Source: Bacteroidales bacterium
Lineage (GTDB): Bacteria; Bacteroidota; Bacteroidia; Bacteroidales; WCHB1-69
Reading direction: 5' to 3'
DNA: 5,568 nucleotides
NCBI GenBank assembly: GCA_031264975.1
Contig: JAISDH010000165.1
Location: 1 to 5,568, forward strand
The translations under genes were made by a program, and so were the position numbers. Position 1 is the first letter of the stretch. Each line of letters begins with the position of its first letter. The notes beneath the pieces were generated by a model. The model did not search any database, was not told the origin of the DNA, and saw only the letters and a list, made by a program, of their open reading frames with translations. Positions 5,309 to 5,568 of the stretch are shown here, in pieces.

Positions 5309-5568
5309 ATGAGAATATACATATCGGGACAACTATCTGTATTAGAGCTTGGAAATTTGGAGCAACTACATTCTGAAAGAGGTATTTCAATCGTTGCTTC
5401 CAACAGCGACGATACCAAAAGACGAATAGAATTGTTGATTAATTGTGATGCTATTTATTTCGTTAATGGATGGCAAAATACCATATATTCGTATATAGAA
5501 CTGTCTATCGCAGAAATAAACAACATCGAAATACGATACCAAGAGAAACAACAACCTATCACGGTGTA
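5309..5568 (+). CDS. DUF4406 / nucleoside 2-deoxyribosyltransferase-like protein, 3' end outside the window
   Basis: Partial gene with 86 complete codons visible; the final two bases (TA) could begin a Tyr codon or a stop. The protein opens with MRIYISGQ, the typical first strand and loop of DUF4406 proteins. After a short variable part comes a helix and strand ending INCDAIYFVNGW (44-55), then SYIELSIAE (61-69) with Glu64 at the place of the catalytic Glu in nucleoside 2-deoxyribosyltransferases. The central stretch between the first strand and the CDAIY motif is shorter than usual, lacking the typical NP-containing loop. The ATG is the only possible start, since an in-frame TGA lies at 5285-5287. 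DUF4406 proteins are frequent in phages and accessory regions. Activity is not established, and divergence or partial decay is possible. Confidence 0.65.
   Translation, partial: MRIYISGQLSVLELGNLEQLHSERGISIVASNSDDTKRRIELLINCDAIYFVNGWQNTIYSYIELSIAEINNIEIRYQEKQQPITV

Noticed and set aside
5188..5418. 76-codon open frame on the minus strand across the start of the DUF4406-like gene
   Set aside because: It is antisense to the recognisable MRIYISG start, has no family features, and its composition fits a chance frame.

Overview
The window most resembles a member of the Bacteroidales (Bacteroidetes). The base composition is AT-rich. The TatC and ECF S-component proteins carry features I associate with this order, such as the long first periplasmic loop in TatC and a Thr-Pro-Thr-Ala-Asp motif. 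Start codons lack obvious Shine-Dalgarno sequences, and one candidate promoter fits the Bacteroides -7 consensus TAnnTTTG. The genus cannot be resolved from the sequence alone.

Layout. Bases 1-285 are non-coding and hold three small hairpins, two of which belong to a REP-like repeat. From 286 to 4829 six genes run leftward on the minus strand. In transcription order they are an ECF-transporter S component (4829-4317), a phosphoribosyltransferase (4314-3913), a DUF362 protein with a textbook twin-arginine signal (3852-2914), a polytopic multi-[4Fe-4S] protein that looks like NapH fused to NapG (2905-1385), tatA (1367-1152) and tatC (1155-286). Spacings are 2, 60, 8 and 17 bases, and tatA and tatC overlap by 4 bases. 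The last four genes are therefore very likely one transcript, and all six may be. Bases 4830-5308 are an AT-rich intergenic region with the likely promoter, a perfect 6+1+6 palindrome and an AT-only inverted repeat. At 5309 a rightward gene starts and runs off the window; it looks like a compact DUF4406 / nucleoside 2-deoxyribosyltransferase-like protein.

How the genes may work together. The core is a self-contained Tat cassette: the translocase (TatA, TatC) is encoded with one clear substrate (the DUF362 protein) and one probable membrane-anchored substrate (the NapG-like half of the Fe-S protein). The Fe-S protein carries signatures for six [4Fe-4S] clusters plus two membrane-side CxxxCP motifs. 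It could move electrons from the cytoplasmic side or the quinone pool to a periplasmic acceptor, with the DUF362 protein as candidate partner. No terminal reductase is encoded here, so the electron acceptor is unknown. The ECF S component and phosphoribosyltransferase form a plausible uptake-and-trap pair for a nucleobase-like compound. Whether they belong functionally with the Tat/redox module is open.
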